A stretch of 15,141 nucleotides of DNA from a bacterium. GTDB lineage: Bacteria; SZUA-79; Acidulodesulfobacterales; Acidulodesulfobacteraceae. The notes beneath the pieces were generated by a model. It had not been told where the DNA came from. It ran no database searches and worked only from the letters and a program-made list of their open reading frames with translations. Position numbers and translations under genes: made by a program. Positions 4,428 to 12,871 of the stretch are shown one piece after another (the stretch's first letter is position 1; every line of letters starts with the position of its first letter). The stretch is from positions 1-15,141 of the forward strand of contig JAJYYS010000022.1 in NCBI GenBank assembly GCA_021800745.1. The letters are read 5' to 3'.

Positions 4428-7400
4428 ATGAATGAAAAAATAGAAGAAACACTAGAAAAAGACGGCGAACTGCGGTTTCCGCATATTTTTTCCGTAGAAG
4501 CGTCCGCAGGTTCCGGCAAAACATACACTTTAACCCTTCGCATACTGCAGTTTTTACTCTCCCGCAATATACCAGAGAATAAATTAACAAACATACTCGG
4601 CATTACGTTTACCAATAACTCGGCAAAAGAAATGAAAAGACAGGTATTGGAGAAGTTAAAATTAATGCGTTTAGGCCTGCTTGACGACGATACCAAAAAT
4701 TATATTGCGGATATTATAACATTTGCGGGAGCAAATCCCGCCGAATCTGCCGAAAAACTTATATACGAGATATTATCCAACTATCACGACTTTCAGATAA
4801 GGACGATAGACAGTTTTACTTCAAAAATACTTAAGGCGTCAGCCTTAGAATTAAGCCTGCCTCCTGTTTTCGAAATATCTACAGAGAGTTCCGACATTAT
4901 AAATTATGCAGTTGAAAATATGATAGAATCCGCCGACGAAACTCTGCTGTCCGAGTTTCTTAATCTGCTTAAAGGTAATCAGGCAGGCGGCGGTATAGAT
5001 TTTAATCCCGTTAAAAGCATTAAAGACAAGATGAAATATCTATTGGAAACCGAATCTAATTATAACGGCGAGTTTTCATTCGATTTTTCGTTTAAAGAAA
5101 AGTTAGATGAAAACTTAAGACCTATAATAGAGGGATTAAAGGATATATTAAAAATAGCCGGACAGAGCGGTTTTGAAATTAAAGGCAATGTCAAAAAAGA
5201 GACGATAGATAAAATAAAAAATTATTTAGACGATAAAAATTACTTCGGATTAGTCAACGAGCGAAAAAGGTTTCCTTACAAAAGGCGGAAATCTGCCGGC
5301 GATAGCGCCGATTATTCGGAAAAATGGGAAGAATTATTTGACGGTTTCAATGAGCATTTGCCGGATATAGCAAAATTAAAAAATCTGCCGTATTTAACCC
5401 TGTATAAATCGTTTAAAGACGGACTAAGAAACGCTTATAAAGCGTTAGGTCTTGTTTATATAAGCGATATAAACAAAAAATTAAGTCTTTTTTTAAGCCG
5501 CAGTTCGGTCCCTGAAATTTATTTTCATCTCGGAAACGTTATTTATCATTATTTTATCGATGAATTTCAAGATACGTCTAAAGTGCAGTGGCAGAATCTT
5601 AAGCCTTTGATAGAAGAGTCTCTTTCCAAAGGCGGTTCTTTATTTACGGTGGGGGATTTAAAACAGTCTTTATACGGTTTTAGGGGCGCGGATTACAAAA
5701 TAATGAAGTCGCTTCTCGATAATCCGGAGAGTTCCTTTCCTTCAGCTAATGAATTTAAGAACATACCGCTTAAAACCAACTTTAGGTCCGATAAGGTTTT
5801 AGTGGATTACGCCTCCGATGTTTTTAAAAATATAATTAAAGATAAAGTGGAATCAGTCGGGGATCCGGCAGGTTTTTTAACATACGAACAGAATACGCCG
5901 AAGGATAGGAACGGTAAAAATACCGATAGCGGAGGTTATTACAGTACCGAAATATTTCAATATGTAAAAGACTTGACAGACGGGGCAGACTCAAAAGAGG
6001 GTATCGAAGAAGAGGCGGATAAAACGACGGATAATCCATTAGACCTCATAGAAGCGCGCCTTATCGAAATCATAGAAGACCTTAAATCCCGCAACTATAA
6101 TTTGGGCGATATTGCCGTTTTAGCCCGGAAAAATAGTTATTTAAACGATATAAGCGGACGCCTTATAGCAAACGGTTATTCCGTGGTTGCGCAGAGCAGT
6201 CTGGATATAAGAAACAGAAAAGTTATAAAGGAAATAGAACTGCTTTTAAATTTTCTAAATTCTCCGATAGAAGATTTTAATTTCGGATGTTTTATTTTAG
6301 GAGATGTTTTTAGAAATGCGGTTGGCGAAGACCGTGATTTTGAAAAATTTATATTCGAAGTAAATCTAAATAAAACAAAAAGACCTTTATATATATTATT
6401 CAAAGAGAGCCATGAAAGTCTGTGGAACCGATATTTTGAGGAATTATTTAATAAAGTCGGATATTTGCCGCTATACGAGATAGTTTTGCATATTTATAAA
6501 ATATTTAATCTGTCCGAAAAATTCACCTGTGAAACCGCTTATCTGGCGCATTTTTTAGACATAATTCAGAAGGCGGAGAAAAACGGTTCGGCTAATTTAA
6601 ACGATATCGCAGAATTAATGAATTCCGAAGACGATATTTCAAAAGAACTTTTCTCTATAGAGTTGCCTAAAGTTGAAAACGCGATAACTCTTTTAACCAT
6701 TCATAAGGCAAAAGGTCTTCAATGGCGCGCCGTCATAAATGTTTTTTTTGCCGAAGAAAATTATGCCTTGCGTCCATCGGGGGTAAATAGTAAAAGCGGT
6801 AAGGCGCGTAATAAAAACGACTTTGTAGCGGAGGCTAAAGATATTAAAAAAGATAGCGGAGGCAACTGTTTAGAGCTGTTTTATATAACGAAGAAGATGT
6901 ATGAAGATAAAAAAAACGAATGTTCCAAGTCCGATTATTTGGAATCTATCTATAATGAATCGATAAAAGATGAAAACATCAGCGATTTGAATAATTTTTA
7001 TGTTGCGTTGACCAGAGCAAAGCATGAAATCTATAATTTAATAATTTCAAAAGACTGCTGTTCGATACCTCCGTCATCCGGAGGAAAGGCAAAGTTTTTA
7101 ACGGAGCCGGAAGATAAAGATGAGCACAAATTTACTTTATTGGATTGCGGATATTGCGATATCGGCTTTGAGTCCGCCGTAAATAGCGTTAATCAATATT
7201 TAGTCATAAAAAGGGGCGACTTTTATCATAAAGTTTTAAGCGAAATTAAATATACGGAAGATTTTGAAAATTTAAACGTATTAATCGAAAAATATACGGT
7301 TTTATTAAGAATTAAAAATAACCATTCAAATATTTTAGGAACAAAAGAAAGTATAAAAGAAATAAAAGAAAAAATATTGCGCTTAAAAGAAAATGAATTA

Positions 7401-7685
7401 TTATCTAAGCTCTTCGATAAAGAAAGATTCGATGTTTTTACGGAAAAGGAATACTTGTCCGGCGCGGGCATAATTTATCGAATGGACAGGGTATCTGTAT
7501 CTAAAGAACCCGGCGGGATTATTTATATACTAGATTATAAAACGGGAGATATGAATAAGGAAGAGTTGGAATCTTATAAAATTCAATTATCGCAGTATAA
7601 GTCGATTTTAACGGATATATATAAAGATAGAAAAATTTCAAGCGTAATATACGCCATAGATACATTTCATACAGTCGAGTGTTAA
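4428..7685 (+). CDS. addA: AddA-like helicase-nuclease subunit (UvrD/RecB superfamily 1A)
   Basis: The protein has 1085 residues. Helicase motifs in order: Walker A ASAGSGKT (25-32), motif Ia ITFTNNSAKEM (59-69), motif II DEFQD (378-382), motif III GDLKQSLYGFRGAD (about 408-422), motif IV TNFRSD (about 450), motif V TIHKAKGLQW (757-766) and motif VI NNFYVALTRAKHE (855-867). The C-terminus is a RecB-type nuclease: H934 in FYHKVL, D1020 in YRMDRV, D1036 and K1038 in LDYKTGD, and the QLSQY motif. So motor and nuclease both look active. With AddB it should unwind and resect double-strand ends to load RecA, responding to a Chi-like site. Hydrophilic segments rich in Lys/Asp (about 495-540 and 785-850) are loosely conserved insertions. 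ATG 4428 lacks a clear Shine-Dalgarno. addB follows 7 nt after the stop. Some annotations would call it a UvrD-helicase domain protein. Confidence 0.9.
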   Translation: MNEKIEETLEKDGELRFPHIFSVEASAGSGKTYTLTLRILQFLLSRNIPENKLTNILGITFTNNSAKEMKRQVLEKLKLMRLGLLDDDTKNYIADIITFAGANPAESAEKLIYEILSNYHDFQIRTIDSFTSKILKASALELSLPPVFEISTESSDIINYAVENMIESADETLLSEFLNLLKGNQAGGGIDFNPVKSIKDKMKYLLETESNYNGEFSFDFSFKEKLDENLRPIIEGLKDILKIAGQSGFEIKGNVKKETIDKIKNYLDDKNYFGLVNERKRFPYKRRKSAGDSADYSEKWEELFDGFNEHLPDIAKLKNLPYLTLYKSFKDGLRNAYKALGLVYISDINKKLSLFLSRSSVPEIYFHLGNVIYHYFIDEFQDTSKVQWQNLKPLIEESLSKGGSLFTVGDLKQSLYGFRGADYKIMKSLLDNPESSFPSANEFKNIPLKTNFRSDKVLVDYASDVFKNIIKDKVESVGDPAGFLTYEQNTPKDRNGKNTDSGGYYSTEIFQYVKDLTDGADSKEGIEEEADKTTDNPLDLIEARLIEIIEDLKSRNYNLGDIAVLARKNSYLNDISGRLIANGYSVVAQSSLDIRNRKVIKEIELLLNFLNSPIEDFNFGCFILGDVFRNAVGEDRDFEKFIFEVNLNKTKRPLYILFKESHESLWNRYFEELFNKVGYLPLYEIVLHIYKIFNLSEKFTCETAYLAHFLDIIQKAEKNGSANLNDIAELMNSEDDISKELFSIELPKVENAITLLTIHKAKGLQWRAVINVFFAEENYALRPSGVNSKSGKARNKNDFVAEAKDIKKDSGGNCLELFYITKKMYEDKKNECSKSDYLESIYNESIKDENISDLNNFYVALTRAKHEIYNLIISKDCCSIPPSSGGKAKFLTEPEDKDEHKFTLLDCGYCDIGFESAVNSVNQYLVIKRGDFYHKVLSEIKYTEDFENLNVLIEKYTVLLRIKNNHSNILGTKESIKEIKEKILRLKENELLSKLFDKERFDVFTEKEYLSGAGIIYRMDRVSVSKEPGGIIYILDYKTGDMNKEELESYKIQLSQYKSILTDIYKDRKISSVIYAIDTFHTVEC

Positions 7686-7692
7686 ACCAACC

Positions 7693-10578
7693 ATGAATAA
7701 TTTAAACGGATATTTAAATAACGCGCATATTTTAAAGAAATCAGGCGATATTATAAAATATACGGGCGATTTAATCCTTCGGGAAATTAAAACCGGACAA
7801 AAAGTTGCCGTTATATTTCCGCATAGAAGACCCGTCTATTTTATCGGAAAATATTTATCGGACGCGCATAAAACCTCGACCGATAGAGTCGATATGTTTT
7901 CAATAGACGACTTTATAGACAAATGTTACGAAACCGCCGTCCCTTTACCTTTCCCAAAGATAAGCCCCACCGAGGCATCATTTATGCTTTTCGATTTAAA
8001 CAAAAAAGAAAAAACCGCAATAATAAAAAATGCCGAAAAATTAGATGTATTTATGCCGTGGGGATATAAATTATTCGGGGATTTCGAAGAACTTTTTATA
8101 GAATTGACGGACCCCGCCTCATGCGACGACCTCATAGAGCAGAAGCTTAATCCCGAGCAAAATCTTTTAAATTTCCGCGATAAGTTTGCTAAATTTTCGC
8201 AGATGTATAAGAACTTTTATGAGATGCTTATGGAGCATAGACTTACTTCAAGGTCTTACCGGTATAAATTTGTTTCGGATATTTTTGCAAACAGCGGAGC
8301 CGAAGCAAAGGCTGTTTTACCCGAAAAAGTAATTCTGGCAGGATTTTACGGTATTACCAATGCGGAATCGGTTATATTTAAAAATATATTAAAAAATAAA
8401 CGGGAAGATGCGGTTATCGTATCTAAAACAGGAGAAAAAATAGGGGATTTCTTAAAAAAACTTGGATTATCTAACGAAAATAATGAAATGCCCGAAGAAA
8501 CAGATGAGCGCGCCGAATTTTATTTCAATAATGCTTCTTCCATTCACGGCGAGATAATGAAGCTGAAGCAGACGATAAAAGATTCTAAAAACAAATTGTC
8601 GTCAAAGGATTTAATAGTATTATCTACCGAGGACTATCTTTTTCCTTTGCTCCATAACGTGCTAAACTCATTAAGCAAAGAAGATTATAACGTATCTATT
8701 GGATATTCCTTAACGAGGACCCCTTTATACGCGCTTTTTGATTTAATGGCCGCATTGCATAGCAGAAAAAAAGGAGGCAAGTTTTACGCTAAAGATTATA
8801 TTTCTTTATTCTTGCATCCTTACGTAAAAAATATAAGAGGCGATTTCGGCGTGGTTCAAACCAGAACGCTTTTTCACTCTATTGAATCTTATATTAAAAA
8901 AAATAATATTTTATTTGTTTCCGTTAAAGATTTGGAAAATATTAAGCCGATTGCCGAAGCCGAAAGCGGTATCAAAGATTATTTTGCAGGGTTGAACAAG
9001 ATATTTATATCTGATTTCGAAAACATCGGAAATATAAAATATTTCATAAAAAAAATTATAAAGATAATAGACACGATATCCGTTAACTCAACCGCGGATA
9101 AACATCCTTACGGCCTAAAATTTATAGAGTCGGCGCTTACCGGATTAATTGAATTTGAAGGTATAGATTTTTCCGATGCCGAAGGAACTTTTAACGAAAA
9201 CGCCGCCGCCGGCCTAAATATGTCTTTGTATAAATTTGACGAAATTTCAGGCTATTTTAATCTGTTAAAAAATATCTTAAAACAACAAAAAGTTCCTTTC
9301 GCAGGAACTCCTCTTAAAGGCTTACAGGTTTTAGGTCCGTTAGAAGCTAAAATCCTTAATTTCGAGAGAGTGTTTTACCTCGGCGCAAATGAAGGGATAG
9401 CTCCCGATGTTTCCATAGAAAATACCATATTGACGGAAGATGTCAGGAAATTTTTAAATATTCCGGGAGCAAGGGAGTCTGCCCGCTTGCAGGAGTATAA
9501 TTTTTTTAATCTTATATCCGGAGCCAAAGAAGTTCATTTTTTTTATAACGATTCAAGCTCGTCGGAAAAGTCGCGTTTTATCGAAAAAATTATATGGGAT
9601 ATCCAAAAAAAATCGAAAAACTTAAAAGAGCCGGAAGAAGCAAATTCTGTTTTTAAAATTAATTTTATACAAAAAGAACCGTGCAAAATAGAAAAGCCCG
9701 AAGAAGTAAAAGAATATCTTTGCAATATGAATTATTCTCCCGTTAAACTTGATGCATATCTGAAATGTCCGTCCATGTTTTATTACAGATATGTATTAAG
9801 CCTTCGTGAAAGCGAAGAAGTCGTCGGCGATATGGACGCTATGGGTATAGGCAACCTTATTCACGGCGTTCTAAAAGAATATTTCGGAAAGTTTTTAAAT
9901 AAATCATATCTAATTTCTAATTTAGAAGACGAAATAACGGTGATTCATAGGATACTCGACAAAAATTTTAACGGTTACGGCGGTTACGGCTCCAAACTCC
10001 TTAACCTGCAAAAAAAGCAGATAGAATCAGCTCTCGATGCGTTCATAAAGACAAGACGAAAAGACTTGTACGGCGCAACCGTAATCGGCGTCGAATATCA
10101 ATTGGAAGCCGATATAACATTAGAATGTTATGATAAATGTGATAAAAAAATTAAACTTACGGGAAGGGCGGATTTAATTTTAGAAAAAGACGGCAAACAT
10201 TGTATTATAGATTATAAAACCGGCAGCACATTAAGGGGTCCTTATAAAAATTTTATTCCGACGGCAGGGAACAGGCAGGAATGGCCCAAAAGAATTGAAT
10301 CCTTTCAACTTCCTTTTTATATAATACTGTATGATTATTCTAACGGCGTTGTTAGTTATTCCGATATAGAGGCTAAATTATGGGGGCTTAAAAAAGACGG
10401 GGAATATCTAATAAATTTAAAAGATAATAAAAGTTTCGATTCTTACGTTGGCGCCGTCAAAGGACTTATCAAAGAAATCATAGACTCGGATTATTTTGAT
10501 TTTGTGCCTAAAGAAAAAGGAGGAGATAAAAAAATATGCGGATACTGTCCTTATTCCACGTTATGTGGTAGAATATAA
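7693..10578 (+). CDS. addB: AddB-like nuclease subunit with iron-sulfur cluster
   Basis: The protein has 961 residues. The N-terminal helicase-like half has no Walker A: where a P-loop would lie it reads KVAVIFPHRRPVYFIG. It is therefore a degenerate helicase used for structure and Chi scanning. VFYLGANEGIAP (about 560-571) is the AddB/RecC motif before the nuclease part. The C-terminal PD-(D/E)XK nuclease has H724 in NLIHGVL, D827 in GRADLI, and D840 and K842 in IDYKTGS. Four cysteines, C692 in YLKCPSMF plus C949, C952 and C958 in CGYCPYSTLC, match the AddB 4Fe-4S cluster that ties the nuclease domain together. All expected residues are present. Order is addA then addB, the reverse of Bacillus. 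Compared with Bacillus AddB (about 1160 residues) it is short, closer to the AddB-like proteins of Bacteroidetes and deltaproteobacteria. No Shine-Dalgarno is obvious; translation is probably coupled to addA. Confidence 0.88.
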   Translation: MNNLNGYLNNAHILKKSGDIIKYTGDLILREIKTGQKVAVIFPHRRPVYFIGKYLSDAHKTSTDRVDMFSIDDFIDKCYETAVPLPFPKISPTEASFMLFDLNKKEKTAIIKNAEKLDVFMPWGYKLFGDFEELFIELTDPASCDDLIEQKLNPEQNLLNFRDKFAKFSQMYKNFYEMLMEHRLTSRSYRYKFVSDIFANSGAEAKAVLPEKVILAGFYGITNAESVIFKNILKNKREDAVIVSKTGEKIGDFLKKLGLSNENNEMPEETDERAEFYFNNASSIHGEIMKLKQTIKDSKNKLSSKDLIVLSTEDYLFPLLHNVLNSLSKEDYNVSIGYSLTRTPLYALFDLMAALHSRKKGGKFYAKDYISLFLHPYVKNIRGDFGVVQTRTLFHSIESYIKKNNILFVSVKDLENIKPIAEAESGIKDYFAGLNKIFISDFENIGNIKYFIKKIIKIIDTISVNSTADKHPYGLKFIESALTGLIEFEGIDFSDAEGTFNENAAAGLNMSLYKFDEISGYFNLLKNILKQQKVPFAGTPLKGLQVLGPLEAKILNFERVFYLGANEGIAPDVSIENTILTEDVRKFLNIPGARESARLQEYNFFNLISGAKEVHFFYNDSSSSEKSRFIEKIIWDIQKKSKNLKEPEEANSVFKINFIQKEPCKIEKPEEVKEYLCNMNYSPVKLDAYLKCPSMFYYRYVLSLRESEEVVGDMDAMGIGNLIHGVLKEYFGKFLNKSYLISNLEDEITVIHRILDKNFNGYGGYGSKLLNLQKKQIESALDAFIKTRRKDLYGATVIGVEYQLEADITLECYDKCDKKIKLTGRADLILEKDGKHCIIDYKTGSTLRGPYKNFIPTAGNRQEWPKRIESFQLPFYIILYDYSNGVVSYSDIEAKLWGLKKDGEYLINLKDNKSFDSYVGAVKGLIKEIIDSDYFDFVPKEKGGDKKICGYCPYSTLCGRI

Positions 10579-10631
10579 AAATACGTCGATAATACAAAAT
10601 TAAAACATAAAACAAAGGAGTATGACTAACT

Positions 10632-11003
10632 ATGTTTAACGAAAAAATAATCGAAATTCTGAAGCACGAGGGTCCTGCAAGTTTTGCGACCCACGGGACG
10701 GACGGAATCCATCTTGCCGCTACTTGGAACAGCTATATGGAGATTCTTTACAACGATACGCTTTTAATTCCGGCGGGATACTTAAATAAAACTCAAAGAA
10801 ATATAGAGGCGGGGAGCGAAGTCCAGATGATAATCGCCTCTAAAGACGTTGTCGGACTTCAGGGCAAAGGCGCCGGATTTCTGCTTAAAGGCAAGGCAAA
10901 ATTTGAAGAAAGCGGCGTCAATTTCGATAAATTAAAATCACGTTTCAGCTGGCTAAGGTCGGCTATGGTTTTTAACGTAAAAGAGGTAACGGAATTGATT
11001 TAA
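10632..11003 (+). CDS. Small PNPOx-fold (pyridoxamine oxidase-like) flavoprotein
   Basis: The gene encodes 123 residues resembling the single-domain split-barrel FMN-binding proteins of the pyridoxamine 5'-phosphate oxidase-like group. Recognisable parts are the N-terminal helix, GPASFATHGTDGIHLAATW (first strands), ILIPAG-type strand DTLLIPAGYLNKTQRNI with the conserved T-x2-N region, and VVGLQGKGAGFLLKGKA (strand pair after the FMN site). The family is used in flavin or F420-like redox reactions or as FMN carriers; the substrate here is unknown. The Shine-Dalgarno AAAGGAG (10614-10620) is 11 nt before ATG 10632. It lies 53 nt after addB with no terminator between, so read-through from addAB is possible, but functional linkage is doubtful. 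It is convergent with queC. Confidence 0.7.
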   Translation: MFNEKIIEILKHEGPASFATHGTDGIHLAATWNSYMEILYNDTLLIPAGYLNKTQRNIEAGSEVQMIIASKDVVGLQGKGAGFLLKGKAKFEESGVNFDKLKSRFSWLRSAMVFNVKEVTELI

Positions 11004-11007
11004 TTAT

Positions 11008-11042
11008 GCCGGCAATAATCCGGCAATTTTAAAGAAATTGCC
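11008..11042. terminator. Overlapping hairpins between convergent genes, probable bidirectional terminator
   Basis: GCCGG (11008-11012) pairs with CCGGC (11020-11024) over the loop CAATAAT, followed by AATTTT. A second stem, GGCAATTT (11022-11029) with AAATTGCC (11035-11042), has a 5-nt loop and is followed by TTATTTATTATTATTT on the + strand. The two stems share 11022-11024, so they are mutually exclusive. They fill the 39-nt gap between the flavoprotein stop and the queC stop and probably end transcription from both sides. Confidence 0.6.
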
Positions 11043-11759
11043 TTATTTATTATTATTTCTTGCGCCGTAATATTTTGTAGGGTCGTTAATTCCGGCTTCT
11101 TCGAAGCCCCTTCTCCTTAAAATGCAGGAGTCGCATACCCCGCATGCCAGACCTTCTATCGGGTCGTAACAGCTGTGAGTAAGCTCAAGAGGTGCGCCTA
11201 TTTCAAACGCTTTGATAATTATATCTTTTTTGGTTAGTTTAAGAAGCGGAGCATTTATTTTAAAACTGATTTCACCGGTTACGCCGGCTTTTGTCGCTAA
11301 ATTTGCCGTTTTTTCGAATGAGGCTAAATATTGCGGCCTGCAGTCGGGATAGCCGCTGTAGTCTATATAATTAGCTCCTATAAAAATATCGGACGCTTTG
11401 TTAACTTCGGCAACGGCAAGCGCATACGACAGAAAAATCGTATTTCTCGCCGGAACGTAGGTTGCGGGAATATCGTCCCCGTCTATTTTTATTCTGTTTT
11501 TAGGAACGTTTATGTCCGCGTCCGTTAATGCGGAACCTTTGATGCCGCCGAAATCTAGATTGATTATTATATGCTCTTTTAAATTAAAGAAATTTATTAT
11601 ATCTTTCGCGTGTTCTATTTCTGTTTTATGCCTCTGGTTATAAAAAAACGTAACCGGTACCGGCTCGAATCCTTCGTCAAGCGCAATTTTAAGCGTCGTA
11701 GTGGAGTCAAGCCCTCCGCTGAAAAGCACGACCGCCTTCTTTTTTTTTGTTTTATCCAT
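11043..11759 (-). CDS. queC: 7-cyano-7-deazaguanine (preQ0) synthase
   Basis: The protein has 238 residues, standard for QueC, the ATP-dependent enzyme that turns 7-carboxy-7-deazaguanine and ammonia into preQ0 in queuosine (and some DNA deazaguanine) synthesis. The PP-loop SGGLDSTT is at residues 14-21. TFFYNQRH, YVPARNTIFLSYAL and IGANYIDYSGYPDCRP are QueC signatures. The C-terminal zinc site is C197, C206, C209 and C212 (HSCYDP...ACGVCDSC), followed by LRRRGF. No queD, queE, queF or dpd gene is adjacent, and tRNA modification is the default role. On this strand a TATACT (11771-11766) ends 6 nt before the ATG and no Shine-Dalgarno is visible, so the message may be leaderless. It diverges from hemB with an 83-nt gap. 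Confidence 0.95.
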   Translation of the reverse strand: MDKTKKKKAVVLFSGGLDSTTTLKIALDEGFEPVPVTFFYNQRHKTEIEHAKDIINFFNLKEHIIINLDFGGIKGSALTDADINVPKNRIKIDGDDIPATYVPARNTIFLSYALAVAEVNKASDIFIGANYIDYSGYPDCRPQYLASFEKTANLATKAGVTGEISFKINAPLLKLTKKDIIIKAFEIGAPLELTHSCYDPIEGLACGVCDSCILRRRGFEEAGINDPTKYYGARNNNK

Positions 11760-11765
11760 AATTTT

Positions 11766-11771
11766 AGTATA
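11766..11771 (-). promoter_or_regulatory. Putative -10 box of queC
   Basis: TATACT on the - strand lies exactly 6 nt before ATG 11759, so transcription would begin at about the start codon. No convincing -35 hexamer is seen 16-18 bp upstream, which lowers confidence. Confidence 0.4.
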
Positions 11772-11798
11772 ACATATTTCTCTCTTTTTTGGTTTTTA

Positions 11799-11807
11799 TG
11801 TTATAAT
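11799..11807 (+). promoter_or_regulatory. Extended -10 promoter of hemB
   Basis: TGTTATAAT is a perfect extended -10 (TG-N-TATAAT) with TATAAT at 11802-11807. No -35 is recognisable at the right distance, which extended -10 promoters tolerate. Start near 11814 leaves a leader of about 29 nt containing GGAGGT at 11828-11833. Confidence 0.55.
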
Positions 11808-11842
11808 TATCGAACGTAAATAAACTTGGAGGTATTAATAAA

Positions 11843-12823
11843 ATGAATCCGGGTTATCCTTTAATAAGGCCGAGAAGACTTAGGTCTTCTTCAAAATTAT
11901 TGAGTTTAGTGCGTGAGACCGTGCTTGACCCCTCAAAATTCATTATGCCGTATTTCGTAACCCACGGCAAATCCGTCAAAGAACCTATCGAAACAATGCC
12001 CGGGCAGTTTCGCTATTCGATAGACGAACTTTTAAAAGAGCTTAAAATCGTTGCAGGTTTAAATATCGGCGGAATCCTTCTTTTCGGCGTGCCGGAGCAT
12101 AAGGACGAATTCGGCTCGGAAAGCTATTCCGATAACGGAATAATTCAAACAACCCTTAAAGCCGTTAAAGACGAATATCCCGGTCTTCTTGTTATAACCG
12201 ACGTCTGTATGTGCGACTATACTTCGCACGGACACTGCGGAATAGTGGATGAAAACGGATACGTAAAAAACGACGAAACGTTGGAATATCTCGCAAAAAT
12301 AAGCGTTTCTTACGCAAAAGCCGGTGCGGATATAATAGCGCCCTCAGATATGATGGACGGCAGGGTAAAAAAAATCAGGGAATCCCTCGACGACGAAGGT
12401 TTAGCGGATATTCCGATTATGTCTTATTCGTCGAAGTATGCTTCCGCTTTTTACGAGCCGTTCAGAGATGCGGCGGATTGTTCGCCAAAATTCGGCAACA
12501 GAAAATCGTATCAGATGGACTATTCTAATTCGGACGAGGCTGTTCTGGAAACCGCGCTCGATTTAGACGAAGGCGCGGACATCATTATGGTCAAGCCGGC
12601 GCTAAGCTATCTTGACGTAATATACAGATTAAAACAATCGTTTAAAAGACCTCTTGCCGCATATAACGTATCCGGCGAATATTCTATGATTAAAGCCGCG
12701 GCTAAGCTCGGATATTTAAAAGAAGAATCCGCCGTCATAGAAATGCTTACCTCGATTAAAAGGGCGGGGGCGGATATTATTATAAGCTACTATTCCCTTT
12801 ACGCCGCAAAACTTATCGGCTGA
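11843..12823 (+). CDS. hemB: Delta-aminolevulinic acid dehydratase (porphobilinogen synthase)
   Basis: The protein has 326 residues, normal length. It joins two 5-aminolevulinate molecules into porphobilinogen, the first common tetrapyrrole step for heme, siroheme and cobamides. The N-terminus PLIRPRRLRSS is typical. The zinc triad is C122, C124 and C132 in DVCMCDYTSHGHCG, marking a zinc-dependent rather than magnesium-only enzyme. The Schiff-base lysines are K198 in SYSSKYASAFYEPFRDA and K251 in MVKPALSYLD. FGNRKSYQMDYSN and AYNVSGEYSM are the remaining signature segments. Small departures are YEPF for the usual YGPF and MDYSN for MDPAN. ATG 11843 has the Shine-Dalgarno GGAGGT (11828-11833). 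No other hem gene is adjacent. Confidence 0.96.
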   Translation: MNPGYPLIRPRRLRSSSKLLSLVRETVLDPSKFIMPYFVTHGKSVKEPIETMPGQFRYSIDELLKELKIVAGLNIGGILLFGVPEHKDEFGSESYSDNGIIQTTLKAVKDEYPGLLVITDVCMCDYTSHGHCGIVDENGYVKNDETLEYLAKISVSYAKAGADIIAPSDMMDGRVKKIRESLDDEGLADIPIMSYSSKYASAFYEPFRDAADCSPKFGNRKSYQMDYSNSDEAVLETALDLDEGADIIMVKPALSYLDVIYRLKQSFKRPLAAYNVSGEYSMIKAAAKLGYLKEESAVIEMLTSIKRAGADIIISYYSLYAAKLIG

Positions 12824-12871
12824 ATTTAATTATTTTGTTTATTTAATTTAAATCTATTTAAGGAAATTTAT

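Noticed and set aside
10622..10639. Five-codon frame (M-T-N-Y-V-stop) between the Shine-Dalgarno and the flavoprotein start
   Set aside because: It begins only 1 nt after the Shine-Dalgarno, too close for efficient initiation; regulatory coupling is not supported.
11760..11842. preQ1-type riboswitch upstream of queC
   Set aside because: The apparent promoter leaves no leader RNA, and no preQ1 aptamer stem-loop with an A-rich tail is visible.
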